Shown: positions 33,195-42,381 of the stretch, piece by piece
How positions within the stretch are numbered: the first letter of the stretch is position 1
How the letters are laid out: each line of letters starts with the position of its first letter
Assembly (NCBI RefSeq): GCF_036347135.1
Contig: NZ_CP108938.1
Coordinates: 8,308,001-8,372,000, forward strand
Direction of reading: 5' to 3'
DNA length: 64,000 bases
Source of the DNA: Streptomyces sp. NBC_00775
GTDB taxonomy: Bacteria > Actinomycetota > Actinomycetes > Streptomycetales > Streptomycetaceae
Translations under genes and position numbers: made by a program
The notes under the pieces: generated by a model
The model's database searches: none
What the model saw: only the letters and a program-made list of their open reading frames with translations
What the model was told of the DNA's origin: nothing

Positions 33195-34466
33195 TCAGGC
33201 GGTCTCGCGTACGGCGCGGGCGAGGGTGCGCAGCCCCTCGTCGAGCTCGTCCGGGGTGATGGTGAGCGCCGGGAGGAGCTTCACGACCTCGCTCTCCGGC
33301 CCGGACGTCTCGATGAGCAGTCCGAGGTCGAAGGCGCGTTGCGCGATACGCCCCGCGCGCTCCTTGTCCGTGAACTCCATGCCCCAGACGAGTCCCCGCC
33401 CCCGGTACTCCTTGACGTCGGCGAGGTTCTCCTCGGTGAGGGAGATCAGCGCCTGCTCGATCTGCTCGCCGCGGGCACGGGTCTGCTTCTCCATGACGGA
33501 GCCGTCGGCCCAGTAGGCCTCCAGGGCCGCGGTGGCCGTGACGAACGCCGGGTTGTTGCCGCGGAACGTGCCGTTGTGCTCGCCCGGCTCCCAGATGTCC
33601 AGCTCGGGCTTGAACAGGCACAGGGACATCGGAAGCCCGTACCCGCTGATGGACTTGGAGACGGTCACGATGTCGGGCACGATCCCCGCCTCCTCGAAGG
33701 AGAAGAAGGCCCCTGTCCGTCCGCAGCCCATCTGGATGTCGTCGACGATCAGCAGCATGTCGCGCCGCGCGCACAGGTCGGCGAGGGCGCGCAGCCACTC
33801 GGGCCGCGCGACGTTGATGCCGCCCTCGCCCTGCACGGTCTCGACGATGACCGCGGCGGGCTGGTTGAGCCCCGATCCCTGGTCCTCCAGGAGCCGCTCG
33901 AACCAGAGGAAGTCCGGGACCCGCCCCTCGAAGTAGTTGTCGAACGGCATCGGGGTGCCGTGCACGAGCGGGATCCCGGCGCCGGCCCGCTTGAAGGCGT
34001 TGCCGGTCACCGCGAGCGACCCGAGCGACATCCCGTGGAAGGCGTTGGTGAAGGACACGATGGCCTCGCGCCCCTTCACCTTCCGCGCCAACTTCAGCGC
34101 GGACTCCACGGCGTTGGTGCCGGTCGGCCCCGGGAACATGACTTTGTACGGCAGATCGCGCGGCCGCAGGACGAGGTTCTGGAAGGCCTCCAGGAAGGCG
34201 CGCTTGGCGGTCGTCGACATGTCGAGCCCATGGGTGACGCCGTCGCGCTCCAAGTAGTCGATGAGGGCCCGTTTGAGTACGGGGTTGTTGTGCCCGTAGT
34301 TCAGCGACCCCGCGCCGGCGAAGAAGTCGAGGTACTCGTGCCCGTCCTCGTCGTACATCCGGCTGCCCTGCGCCCGGTCGAAGACGGTCGGCCAGCCACG
34401 GCAGTAGCTGCGCACCTCCGATTCCAGGGTCTCGAAGACACTCAGGTCGGGCTGGGTGATGCTCAC
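33195..34466 (-). CDS. ectB: Diaminobutyrate-2-oxoglutarate transaminase
   Basis: PLP class III transaminase converting aspartate semialdehyde to L-2,4-diaminobutyrate, 423 aa. [33 protein letters not shown], and [18 protein letters not shown] are typical; the PLP Lys271 is in [16 protein letters not shown] 34466 has gaggagcg 8 nt upstream; the longer frame would overlap ectA in a non-coding sense. 53 nt separate it from ectA. Confidence 0.97.
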   Translation of the reverse strand: MSITQPDLSVFETLESEVRSYCRGWPTVFDRAQGSRMYDEDGHEYLDFFAGAGSLNYGHNNPVLKRALIDYLERDGVTHGLDMSTTAKRAFLEAFQNLVLRPRDLPYKVMFPGPTGTNAVESALKLARKVKGREAIVSFTNAFHGMSLGSLAVTGNAFKRAGAGIPLVHGTPMPFDNYFEGRVPDFLWFERLLEDQGSGLNQPAAVIVETVQGEGGINVARPEWLRALADLCARRDMLLIVDDIQMGCGRTGAFFSFEEAGIVPDIVTVSKSISGYGLPMSLCLFKPELDIWEPGEHNGTFRGNNPAFVTATAALEAYWADGSVMEKQTRARGEQIEQALISLTEENLADVKEYRGRGLVWGMEFTDKERAGRIAQRAFDLGLLIETSGPESEVVKLLPALTITPDELDEGLRTLARAVRETA

Positions 34467-34519
34467 AGCGAATCGCTCCTCGAAGCGTGTGTGGGGGGAG
34501 AGACGGAGATCGTGGGGGA

Positions 34520-35065
34520 TCACCGGGAGAGGGGGCCGATGCAGTACAGCACTTCGGGATCGTGCTGTCCGTCGGGGAACTGCCCCGCCTCGAACAGCAC
34601 TCCGCGCTCGACGCTCGCGCCGTGGCGTCGCGCGTACGACGTGAACAGGCGCTCGGAGGCGGTGTTGCCGGGCGTGATCGTGGTCTCGACGGTGTTCGGC
34701 GCGTGCTCGCTCTCCTCGGCGACCCGTGCGGTCAGCCCGTCGAGCAGCGCCGCGGCGAGCCCACGCCCGCGGTACGCGCCGTCGACGGCCACCTGCCATA
34801 CGACCAGCGTGCGCGGGCGCTCGGGCCGGATGTACCCGGTGACGAAACCGACGGGCGTGCCCTCGGCGTCGCGCGCCACCGCCGACGTGCCGGCGAAATC
34901 ACGGCACCAGAGCAGATAGCTGTACGAGGAGTTCAGGTCGAGGGTTCTGGAGTCCTTGGCGATACGCCAGAGCGTGGCCCCGTCGGCCACCTCCGGACGG
35001 TCGATCCGAAGGCCCTCCGGCATTTCCAGGAATTCCGCTTGCAGGTTTGCGTGTGCGGCGGTCAT
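34520..35065 (-). CDS. ectA: L-2,4-diaminobutyrate acetyltransferase
   Basis: GNAT enzyme giving N-gamma-acetyl-diaminobutyrate, 181 aa from ATG 35065. Family stretches are [38 protein letters not shown] (acetyl-CoA loop) and [20 protein letters not shown]. No strong ribosome site precedes the ATG; a TTG at 35095 is possible but less likely. First gene of the osmoprotectant operon ectABCD, read from the leader at 35066-35345. Confidence 0.95.
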   Translation of the reverse strand: MTAAHANLQAEFLEMPEGLRIDRPEVADGATLWRIAKDSRTLDLNSSYSYLLWCRDFAGTSAVARDAEGTPVGFVTGYIRPERPRTLVVWQVAVDGAYRGRGLAAALLDGLTARVAEESEHAPNTVETTITPGNTASERLFTSYARRHGASVERGVLFEAGQFPDGQHDPEVLYCIGPLSR

Positions 35066-35345
35066 GCGGATGGAATTTACCGACCGAAAGTTCAAATTGC
35101 ATCGCCGGTCAGGGTTACGCGCGGCGTGCCTATATGTTATCGCGCGCCCGCGCCTGGACGCACGAATAGGCGGCGCTAACTCCCCTTTTGTCCGGGAAAT
35201 AAGGGAGGAAGCGGACGTGCTGTGGAGTGCGTCACAGTCACGTAATGCTCACGAGATCTGCCCGAATTACGTTGGTTGGCGTTCGCGAAATCTTTGCGTT
35301 TAGGTACCCGGAAAGCGGGCAGGAGAATATGGGAAGCTGTGCTGA
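35066..35345 (-). promoter_or_regulatory. Leader/promoter region of ectABCD
   Basis: 280 nt of relatively AT-rich non-coding DNA upstream of ectA. It contains an inverted repeat ACGTAAT (35240-35246) / ATTACGT (35266-35272) with a 19-nt spacer, and on the minus strand a possible -10 such as CATATA near 35130. Nothing here looks like a gene. Osmotic control would be expected to act here. Confidence 0.5.
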
Positions 35346-35408
35346 ACTAATTACTGGATAGGCGGGTGGGGGATCCCTTTTTCCTGCGGGATCCACGCCG
35401 GAGTTTTT

Positions 35409-35707
35409 TCACCCCCGCCGCCCCTACCCGTCCCATCCTCCAGGGGCTCCGCCCCTTCGACCCCGTTCGGCTGTGTTTCGTCTGCGGGCCGGTGGGGGTT
35501 GCTCGCGCAGTTCCCCGCGCCCCTGAAGGCGCGGGGCTTCGCCCCGCGATGCCCCGCCCGCCCCGGTTCGTTCGTCTGCGGGCCGGTGGGGGCTTGTCGC
35601 GCAGTTCCCCGCGCCCCTTTTAGGGGCGCGGGGAACTGCGCAATCTTTTAGCGGGGGTCTGGGGGCGCAGCCCCCAGGGATGGGACGGGTAGGGGCGGCG
35701 GGGGCGA
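35409..35707. repeat. Composite palindromic element, copy B (inverted relative to copy A)
   Basis: A 299-nt element with terminal inverted repeats at 35409-35438 and 35678-35707 (30 nt, one mismatch). It reads as the reverse complement of the element at 24661-24923, with an internal extra copy of the GCGCAGTTCCCCGCGCCCCT core (35509-35528 region and 35598-35640). The right end stops 15 nt before the aminotransferase stop. No protein is encoded. Confidence 0.85.
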
Positions 35708-35721
35708 AGAACGCTCGGGCC

Positions 35722-36843
35722 TCAGCCCCACGCCCCCGCCACGGCCCGCCGCGCCCCCTCCAGATCCACCGACACCCCGAACTCGCCCAACGCCGCCCCC
35801 AGCCCGGCAAGGCTGGAGTGCACCACACCCCGCGTAGCGTCAGGCCCGTAGTGGTTCACCCGGATCATCGAGTTCGCGAGCGCACCCCCACCCGCGACCA
35901 ACGGAAGCCCCGGATCCGCAGCCACCGCCTTCGCGACCACCGAAGCCGCGTCAATCCCCACCGGCACCCGCAACGTCGTAGCGACAGGCGCCGCATCGGA
36001 CGCGGCGTACACGTACGGCTCAAGCCCGCCGCCCAGCGCGACGGCCCCGGCCCGCGTGGCCGCCGCGGCGGCGGCGTGACGGTCCATCACCGCGTCGAGC
36101 CCCTCCCCCTCGATGCGCTCGACACACGCCTCCAGCGCCAGCATCTCCAACTGCGCCGGAGCGTGCAGCAACGCCTTGCGGCCGCCGTCGACCCACCGCT
36201 CCTTCCAGTCCAGCAGCGACAGGTACGACCGCCGCGGCGCCGCGGGATTGGCGGACATCCGCGCCCACGCCCGCTCGCTCACGGACACCGCCGACACCCC
36301 GGCGGGCCCGCCCATCGCCTTCTGCGCCCCGATCACGCACAGGTCGACACCCCACGCGTCCGGCAGCACCGGCTCGGCGCCGATCGACGCGACGGCGTCC
36401 AGGTAGAAGAGGGCGCCGTGCTCCCGTACCACCTCACCGATCTCGGCGACCGGATTGGTGTTCCCGGTGGCCGCCTCCGCGTGCACGAGCGACACGAAGT
36501 CGATCGAGGGGTGCTCGGTGAAGGCCTCGCGGATCTGCGCGGCGGTGACAGCGGTGTGGAAGGGCACCGCCAGGTCGATCACGGTCGCCCCGCAGTCCCG
36601 CAGCCAGTCCCCGAAGGTCTGCCCGTACGGACCGGTGATGACGTTGAGTGCGGTCGTGCCGGGCCCGGCCGTCGCGCGAATCGCCCCCTCAAGGGGGAGC
36701 AGCGCCTCCCCTTGCATGATCACGACGTCCTGCTCGGTGGAGAGCAGCCGGGCCACGCGGTCCTCGATCGACGCGAAGTGCGCGGCGCTCAGCGGCGTCA
36801 GGTCCAGGAGGGGATGGGTCACGGCGGTGCTCTCTTCGCTCAC
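35722..36843 (-). CDS. Class V aminotransferase (serine-pyruvate / alanine-glyoxylate type)
   Basis: PLP aminotransferase, 373 aa. ITGPYGQTFGDWLRDCGATV and FVSLVHAEAATGNTNPV are typical; ALFYLDAVASIGAEPV contains the PLP-contacting Asp, and VIGAQKAMGGPAG the Schiff-base Lys175. It may transaminate glyoxylate with alanine or serine. GTG start at 36843. It is divergent from the amino-acid ABC operon with a 186-nt gap, suggesting a link with amino-acid uptake. Confidence 0.88.
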   Translation of the reverse strand: MSEESTAVTHPLLDLTPLSAAHFASIEDRVARLLSTEQDVVIMQGEALLPLEGAIRATAGPGTTALNVITGPYGQTFGDWLRDCGATVIDLAVPFHTAVTAAQIREAFTEHPSIDFVSLVHAEAATGNTNPVAEIGEVVREHGALFYLDAVASIGAEPVLPDAWGVDLCVIGAQKAMGGPAGVSAVSVSERAWARMSANPAAPRRSYLSLLDWKERWVDGGRKALLHAPAQLEMLALEACVERIEGEGLDAVMDRHAAAAAATRAGAVALGGGLEPYVYAASDAAPVATTLRVPVGIDAASVVAKAVAADPGLPLVAGGGALANSMIRVNHYGPDATRGVVHSSLAGLGAALGEFGVSVDLEGARRAVAGAWG

Positions 36844-36968
36844 GGGTTCCAGGTACGCGGGCGCGCTCCGGCGTGCGGGCGCGCGGAACCGAGCGTATCC
36901 GGCGATGCCCAGGGCCCCCTCATGGATAGGGATCTAAGCCCGGACGGCCCAGTGACCATCGGATTGAT

Positions 36969-36996
36969 TTGAGGAAGTCAAACCTTTCCTTATAAT
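36969..36996 (+). promoter_or_regulatory. Sigma-70-type promoter of amino-acid ABC operon
   Basis: TTGAGG (36969-36974) and a perfect TATAAT (36991-36996) are 16 nt apart, ahead of the binding-protein gene. Just after it GGAAC-ccata-GTTCC (36998-37012) is a perfect inverted repeat lying over the likely transcription start, a good place for a repressor. The ribosome site aggagg is at 37017-37022. Confidence 0.75.
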
Positions 36997-37029
36997 CGGA
37001 ACCCATAGTTCCCTCACAGGAGGTCCCTA

Positions 37030-37887
37030 GTGAACCCCGAGCGCACGGTCCCGGGACGCCGGACCCGCATTCTGGCCGCCACCACCGCGACGGCCGGGCT
37101 GCTGCTCGTGGCCGGCTGCTCCTCGGACAGCGGAGGGGGCAACGCCACCGCCAGTGGGGTCCCCGTGGTCAAGGCGGGACAGCTCACGACCTGCACCCAC
37201 CTCCCGTACCCGCCCTTCCAGTCGGAGATCGACGGCAAGGTGCAGGGCTTCGACGTGTCGATGATCGACCTGGTGGCCAAGAACCTCGGCGTGAAGCAGG
37301 AGATCGTCGACACGCCCTTCGAGAACTTCAAGACGGGCGCGTTCCTGAACTCCGAGCAGTGCGACCTCGCCGCGGCCGGCATGACGATCACTCCCGAGCG
37401 CAAGAAGAACGTCGACTTCTCCGACCCGTACTTCGACGCCACCCAGGCCGTCCTCGTCGACAAGAAGAGCGGCGTCACCTCCCTCGCCGATGTGAAGGCG
37501 AAGGGCAAGAAGCTCGGTGCCCAGGCGCAGACGACCGGCGAGGACTACGCGAAGAAGCAGGGCTTCGACCCGGTCTCCTTCGAGTCCTCCGACGCGGTCC
37601 TCAGCGGTCTGCGCAGTGGCCAGGTGCAGGCCGTCATCATCGACTACCCGGTCGTCCAGGGCTGGCTCAAGGACAAGGCGAACGCCGACGCCTTCAAGGT
37701 GGTGGACAACCTCAACACCGGTGAGCAGTACGGCTTCACGGTGAAGAAGGGCAACACCAAGCTCCTCGCCGCCATCAACAAGGCGATCAAGGACGCGAAG
37801 GCCGACGGCACCTACAAGAAGCTCTACGAGCAGTGGATCGGCCCGTACGACGCGTCCGCGGCCGCCGCCTCCCCGTCCGCCTCATGA
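37030..37887 (+). CDS. Amino-acid ABC transporter substrate-binding lipoprotein
   Basis: Family 3 (polar amino acid) binding protein, 285 aa. Signal [15 protein letters not shown] gives a lipidated Cys. The binding domain shows [55 protein letters not shown] and [16 protein letters not shown] 37030 follows a perfect aggagg by 7 nt. First gene of a three-gene importer; its TGA overlaps the permease ATG. Confidence 0.95.
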   Translation: MNPERTVPGRRTRILAATTATAGLLLVAGCSSDSGGGNATASGVPVVKAGQLTTCTHLPYPPFQSEIDGKVQGFDVSMIDLVAKNLGVKQEIVDTPFENFKTGAFLNSEQCDLAAAGMTITPERKKNVDFSDPYFDATQAVLVDKKSGVTSLADVKAKGKKLGAQAQTTGEDYAKKQGFDPVSFESSDAVLSGLRSGQVQAVIIDYPVVQGWLKDKANADAFKVVDNLNTGEQYGFTVKKGNTKLLAAINKAIKDAKADGTYKKLYEQWIGPYDASAAAASPSAS

Positions 37888-38717
37888 GCGGTGCCGACGC
37901 ACAAGTCCAGCCCCGCAAAACAGGATTGACCCGGCGTCAGAAGCGCGCCCTGTCACGTGGCGCGCAGTACGTCGTCTTCGTCGCCGTCGTGATCGCCTTC
38001 GCGGTCACGGCCGACTGGGGGCGTCTGAAGAACCAGTTCGCGCAGTGGGACCTGGTCAAGCAGATGTTCCCGGACGTCATCACGCTGGCGCTGAAGAACA
38101 CCGTGCTCTACACGATGTCCGGCTTCGTCGTCGGTCTCGTGCTCGGCATGGTCATCGCCCTGATGCGGCTGTCCCCGGTGGGCCCGTACCGCTGGGTCGC
38201 CGGCATCTACATCGAGATCTTCCGCGGCCTGCCCGCCCTGCTGATCTTCGTCTTCGTGGGCGTCGCCGTGCCCCTCGCCTTCCCCGGTACGGAGATCCCG
38301 GGCGGCACATACGGCAAGGTGGCGCTCGCGCTCGGACTGGTCTCGGCCGCGTACATGGCCGAGACGATCCGCGCGGGCATCCAGGCGGTGCCCAAGGGGC
38401 AGATGGAGGCGGCCCGTTCGCTGGGCTTCTCGCATGCGCGGGCCATGGTCTCGATCATCATCCCGCAGGCGTTCCGCATCGTGATCCCGCCGCTCACCAA
38501 CGAACTCGTCCTCCTCTTCAAGGACTCCTCGCTGGTGCTGTTCCTCGGCGTCACCCTGGAGGAGCGCGAACTCACCAAGTTCGGACGCGACTTGGCCAGC
38601 CAGACCGCCAACTCCACGCCGATCCTGGTCGCGGGCCTGTGCTATCTGCTGGTCACCGTGCCCCTCGGATTCGTCGTACGCCGCCTGGAGGCCAAGGCCG
38701 GGGAGGCCACCAAGTGA
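37884..38717 (+). CDS. Amino-acid ABC transporter permease
   Basis: Membrane subunit, 277 aa, HisM-like. Five to six hydrophobic segments after a basic N-terminus ([18 protein letters not shown]). The cytoplasmic EAA loop is [20 protein letters not shown], which docks on the ATPase. Start by ATGA overlap with the binding-protein gene. [20 protein letters not shown] segment marks the family N-terminal helix (here [13 protein letters not shown]). Confidence 0.95.
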   Translation: MSGADAQVQPRKTGLTRRQKRALSRGAQYVVFVAVVIAFAVTADWGRLKNQFAQWDLVKQMFPDVITLALKNTVLYTMSGFVVGLVLGMVIALMRLSPVGPYRWVAGIYIEIFRGLPALLIFVFVGVAVPLAFPGTEIPGGTYGKVALALGLVSAAYMAETIRAGIQAVPKGQMEAARSLGFSHARAMVSIIIPQAFRIVIPPLTNELVLLFKDSSLVLFLGVTLEERELTKFGRDLASQTANSTPILVAGLCYLLVTVPLGFVVRRLEAKAGEATK

Positions 38718-39511
38718 GTACGTCCCAGACGCCGGAGGTCCAGGTCAAGGACCTGCACAAGTCCTTCGGTGACAACGAGGTCCTGCGCGGCATCGACCTG
38801 GAGGTCGGACAGGGCGAGGTCGTCTGCGTCATCGGCCCTTCGGGGTCCGGCAAATCGACCCTCCTGCGCTGCGTGAACCTCCTTGAGGAGCCCAGCAAGG
38901 GCCAGGTCTTCGTCGGCGGTACGGAGGTCACGCACCCGGACGTCGACATCGACGCCGTACGCCGCCGTATCGGCATGGTCTTCCAGCAGTTCAACCTCTT
39001 CCCGCATCTGTCGGTGACCGAGAACCTCACGCTGCCGCAGCGCCGGGTGCTCAAGCGGGACAAGGCCGAGGCCGCCCGGACCGCCGCCGAGAACCTCCGC
39101 CGCGTGGGCCTGTCCGAGAAGGCGGACGCGTACCCCTCGTCCCTCTCCGGCGGCCAGCAGCAGCGCGTCGCGATCGCCCGCGCGCTCGCCATGGGCCCCG
39201 AGGTCATGCTCTTCGACGAGCCGACCTCGGCGCTCGACCCCGAGCTCGTCGGCGACGTACTCGCCGTCATGCGCAGGCTCGCCGACGAGGGCATGACGAT
39301 GATGGTCGTCACCCACGAGATGACCTTCGCGCGCGAGGTCGCCGACCGGGTCGTCTTCATGGACGGCGGCGTGATCGTCGAGGACGGCACGCCCGCACAG
39401 GTCATCGGCAACCCGAGCCACGAGCGCACCCGCCACTTCCTGTCCCGGCTCCTCGACCCGGCGATGGCGGACATGGAGAACACGGAGGAAGAGGCCGAAA
39501 AGGGCCCGTAG
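38714..39511 (+). CDS. Amino-acid ABC transporter ATPase
   Basis: 265 aa ATP-binding subunit. Walker [11 protein letters not shown]-loop [13 protein letters not shown], signature LSGGQQQR, Walker [18 protein letters not shown], and switch His in VVTHEMTF. The GTG overlaps the permease stop (GTGA). Closely matches GlnQ/HisP-type ATPases; glutamate, glutamine or a similar polar amino acid is the likely cargo. Confidence 0.96.
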   Translation: MSTSQTPEVQVKDLHKSFGDNEVLRGIDLEVGQGEVVCVIGPSGSGKSTLLRCVNLLEEPSKGQVFVGGTEVTHPDVDIDAVRRRIGMVFQQFNLFPHLSVTENLTLPQRRVLKRDKAEAARTAAENLRRVGLSEKADAYPSSLSGGQQQRVAIARALAMGPEVMLFDEPTSALDPELVGDVLAVMRRLADEGMTMMVVTHEMTFAREVADRVVFMDGGVIVEDGTPAQVIGNPSHERTRHFLSRLLDPAMADMENTEEEAEKGP

Positions 39512-39546
39512 CGCCTCGCCGTTCGGCACGAATTAAGGTGCGGTGC

Positions 39547-40638
39547 ATGAGCGATCGCGCGGTGCTGCACGTGAAGGGACGGGTGCTCGTCGGGCCCGAC
39601 GACGTCCGGGACGAACTGTGGGTCGTCGGCGGGAGAATCGCGTACGAGCGGCCCGCCGGCGCCCGTGACGTCCGTACCGTCGAGGGCTGGGCGCTGCCCG
39701 GCCTCGTCGACGCGCACTGCCATGTCGGGCTCGACCACCACGGCCCGGTCGCGGAGGACGTCTCGGAGAAGCAGGCACTCACCGACCGCGAGGCCGGCAC
39801 CCTGCTGATCCGGGACGCGGGCTCGCCCTCCGACACCCGCTGGATCGACGACCGCGACGACCTCCCGAAGATCATCCGCGCGGGCCGCCACATCGCCCGC
39901 ACCCGCCGCTACATCCGCAATTACGCGCACGAGATCGAGCCGGAGGACCTGGTCGCGTACGTCGCCGACGAGGCCCGGCGCGGCGACGGCTGGGTCAAGC
40001 TGGTGGGCGACTGGCTCGACCGCGGCACCGGCGACCTGGGCGCCTGCTGGCCCCGCGACGCCGTCGAGGCCGCGATCGCCGAGGCGCACCGGCTGGGCGC
40101 GCGGGTGACCGCGCACTGTTTCGCGGAGGACTCGCTCCGGGACCTGGTCGAGGCGGGCATCGACTGCGTCGAGCACGCCACGGGCCTCACGGAGGACACC
40201 ATCCCGCTGTTCGCCGAGCGCGGGGTCGCGATCGTCCCCACGCTCGTCAACATCGCGACCTTCCCGGGGCTCGCGGACGGCGGGGAGGCGAAGTTCCCGC
40301 GCTGGTCGGCGCACATGCGACGGCTGCACGAGCGGCGCTACGACACCGTGCGCGCCGCCTACGACGCCGGAATCCCCGTCTACGTCGGCACGGACGCCGG
40401 CGGCTCACTGGCCCACGGACTGGTCGGCGCCGAGGTCGCCGAGCTCGTCACCGCCGGCATCCCGCCCGTCGAGGCGCTGTCGGCCACCACCTGGGGCGCA
40501 CGGCGGTGGCTGGGACGGCCCGGCCTGGAGGAGGGGGCACCCGCGGACCTCGTGGTGTACGAGGGCGATCCGCGCGCGGACGTACGGGTGCTGGCGGCTC
40601 CGCGGCGGGTCGTGCTGAACGGACGGGTGATCGGCTAG
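39547..40638 (+). CDS. Amidohydrolase family protein
   Basis: Metal-dependent hydrolase of the imidazolonepropionase/prolidase-like amidohydrolase group, 363 aa. Metal motifs: GLVDAHCHVG (HxH), a Lys in GWVKLVGDW, VTAHCFAED (His), VEHATGL (His), and VYVGTDAGGS (Asp). ATG 39547 has aaggtg about 7 nt upstream. It follows the ABC operon by 35 nt and could process an imported amino-acid derivative or dipeptide; substrate unknown. Confidence 0.88.
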   Translation: MSDRAVLHVKGRVLVGPDDVRDELWVVGGRIAYERPAGARDVRTVEGWALPGLVDAHCHVGLDHHGPVAEDVSEKQALTDREAGTLLIRDAGSPSDTRWIDDRDDLPKIIRAGRHIARTRRYIRNYAHEIEPEDLVAYVADEARRGDGWVKLVGDWLDRGTGDLGACWPRDAVEAAIAEAHRLGARVTAHCFAEDSLRDLVEAGIDCVEHATGLTEDTIPLFAERGVAIVPTLVNIATFPGLADGGEAKFPRWSAHMRRLHERRYDTVRAAYDAGIPVYVGTDAGGSLAHGLVGAEVAELVTAGIPPVEALSATTWGARRWLGRPGLEEGAPADLVVYEGDPRADVRVLAAPRRVVLNGRVIG

Positions 40639-40644
40639 GCACGC

Positions 40645-40677
40645 GGCAGGGACCAGGCAGGGACCAGGCAGGGACCG
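40645..40677. repeat. 11-bp tandem repeat (ggcagggacca, three copies)
   Basis: Three copies of ggcagggacca, the last ending in g, directly after the amidohydrolase stop and before the convergent serine hydrolase gene. Similar in style to the 8-bp repeat at 3230. Confidence 0.85.
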
Positions 40678-40725
40678 GGGTTCCGGGTCGTCGCGTCGAC
40701 GGCCGGAACACCCGGTCCGCTACGG

Positions 40726-42000
40726 TCATTGGGCCGCGGGCTGTGCGGGCAGGTTGAAGACGTGCTGCGGGCTGATGATCTTCGTGATCGCCTGGCCGAC
40801 GAGGGTGCTGGGCTCGATGATCTTCTGATAGTTGATGTCGGTGTTCAGCACCACGACGAGGGTCGCCCGCGCCGACGGAAGATAGATGGTCAGGGTCTCG
40901 TAGCCCGGCAGCGAGCCGTTGTGCCCGATCCAGCCCTGGACGTTGAAGATGCCGAGGCCGTACCCGGCGCCCTTGATTCCGGTCGGGGGCGTCGTGAGCC
41001 GCTGCTTCTGGGTGGCGGGGCTGATCATGGTGGTGCCGTCGGGAAACACGCCCGTGGCCACCGTGGGCGCCCAGACGCGCAGATCATCCAGAGTGGAGAT
41101 GATCGCGCCGGCCGCCCAGCCCCAGGAGGGGTTCCAGTCGGTCGCGGTCTCGACCTGCCCGCTGGCGGTCTGGTCCGTGTACCCCTGCGGGTGCGGGGCC
41201 GGGAACGCCGCGTCGGTCGGGAAGACCGTGTGATTCAGTCCGGCCGGAGTGAGGACGTTCTTCTTGATGTAGTCCTGAAGCGGCTGACCGCTGATCTTCT
41301 CGACGACCAGGCCGAGCAGGATGAGGTTGGTGTTGCAGTAGTAGAACTTCTCGCCCGGCTGGAACAGCACGGGATGCTTGAACGAGTAGTCGAGCAGCTG
41401 CTGCGGGGTGAACGGCGCCCGAGGATCGGTCGTCAGCGCCTTGAAGAAGCCGGGATCCTCGGAGTAGTTGAAGAGTCCGCTGCGCATTCCGGCGAGGTTG
41501 CGCAGTGTGATCTTGTCTCCGTTGGGCACACCGTCGATGTACTTGCTGATCGGATCGTCCAGGCCGATCTTTCCCTCGTCGACCAGCTTCAGCAACGCCG
41601 TCACGGTGAAGGTCTTGGTCTCGCTGCCGATCCGGATGTACATGTCCCGCGCCATCGGCTCGCCGGTGGCCTTGTCGGCGACCCCGAGCGACCGGACGTA
41701 AGTCCCCTGGTCGGGTGTCCACACCCCGAACGTCACCCCGGGGATGTTCGCCTCCCGCATGACCTGCTGCACGGTGGCGTCGAGTTGCCGTTCCACGGCG
41801 GGGGTGAGCGTACGGACGCCGGTCGCGGGCGAGTCGGACGGGGACGGTGAGGGCGGTTCGGTGGAGGTGACGGCGGTCGCCGTGGTGTGCGTCGGCGCGG
41901 GTGCCGCGAAGGCGGTTCCACCCGCGAGCGGCGCTATGAGCGTCCCCATCGCCATGGCGCTGACGGCCCCCCTGCGCAATCGTGTCGACGAGTGCGGCAT
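40726..42000 (-). CDS. Serine hydrolase, beta-lactamase / D-Ala-D-Ala carboxypeptidase fold
   Basis: Secreted 424-aa protein; ATG 42000 has ggag 8 nt upstream. Signal peptide ends near AFAAP, then a Thr/Ser/Pro linker. The catalytic motifs are Ser126-x-x-Lys129 (SETK) and Tyr221-Cys-Asn223 (YCN), with IGHNGSLPGY near the C-terminus replacing the KTG motif (HNG). This is the DD-peptidase class of Streptomyces R61-like enzymes. It may trim cell-wall peptides or hydrolyse an ester or D-peptide. Confidence 0.9.
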   Translation of the reverse strand: MPHSSTRLRRGAVSAMAMGTLIAPLAGGTAFAAPAPTHTTATAVTSTEPPSPSPSDSPATGVRTLTPAVERQLDATVQQVMREANIPGVTFGVWTPDQGTYVRSLGVADKATGEPMARDMYIRIGSETKTFTVTALLKLVDEGKIGLDDPISKYIDGVPNGDKITLRNLAGMRSGLFNYSEDPGFFKALTTDPRAPFTPQQLLDYSFKHPVLFQPGEKFYYCNTNLILLGLVVEKISGQPLQDYIKKNVLTPAGLNHTVFPTDAAFPAPHPQGYTDQTASGQVETATDWNPSWGWAAGAIISTLDDLRVWAPTVATGVFPDGTTMISPATQKQRLTTPPTGIKGAGYGLGIFNVQGWIGHNGSLPGYETLTIYLPSARATLVVVLNTDINYQKIIEPSTLVGQAITKIISPQHVFNLPAQPAAQ

Positions 42001-42381
42001 GGGCCTACTCCAAGCACATGAGTGCTGAAAGACATGGGCCGCGAGGCCCTGTAACACCAGCATAGGAGCGCTGCCGCACGGACGCCTGTCGGGCGGCGGG
42101 GACGGTGCTCGGCTTGACGGAACGTGACGCGCCGCGGGCTCAGCTCGTTGAACACCTTTCAGCACGTTGTCCGGAATCCTCGCCCGTGCGCTGGAATGTC
42201 ACCGGCGCATTCGCGTCAGGGCAGTTGAACAGGTGACGGCAGCGAACATCCGTGCCGCGATATTCGAATTCATTCACGGAAACCCCACGTTGGAGTGAAG
42301 TCGCGTCAGGTTGCTGACTGTTCACTCTCAGTGCGTAATTCTTGCCGGGTCCCAAGCTTGTCTCTTACGGGGGTCCCACCC
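42001..42381. other. Divergent intergenic region, serine hydrolase / LAETG protein
   Basis: 381 nt without a convincing gene. Contains the hydrolase ribosome site (ggag on the minus strand), an AT-richer patch with the palindrome attcgaat near 42262, and upstream of the LAETG gene a weak ttgctg ... taattc pair with a long spacer. No repeat element or RNA motif recognised. Confidence 0.5.

Noticed and set aside
35066..35345. Possible gene upstream of ectA (plus-strand frame 34956-35303)
   Set aside because: It overlaps ectA antisense, has no ribosome site, and its composition is not that of a Streptomyces gene; the region looks regulatory.
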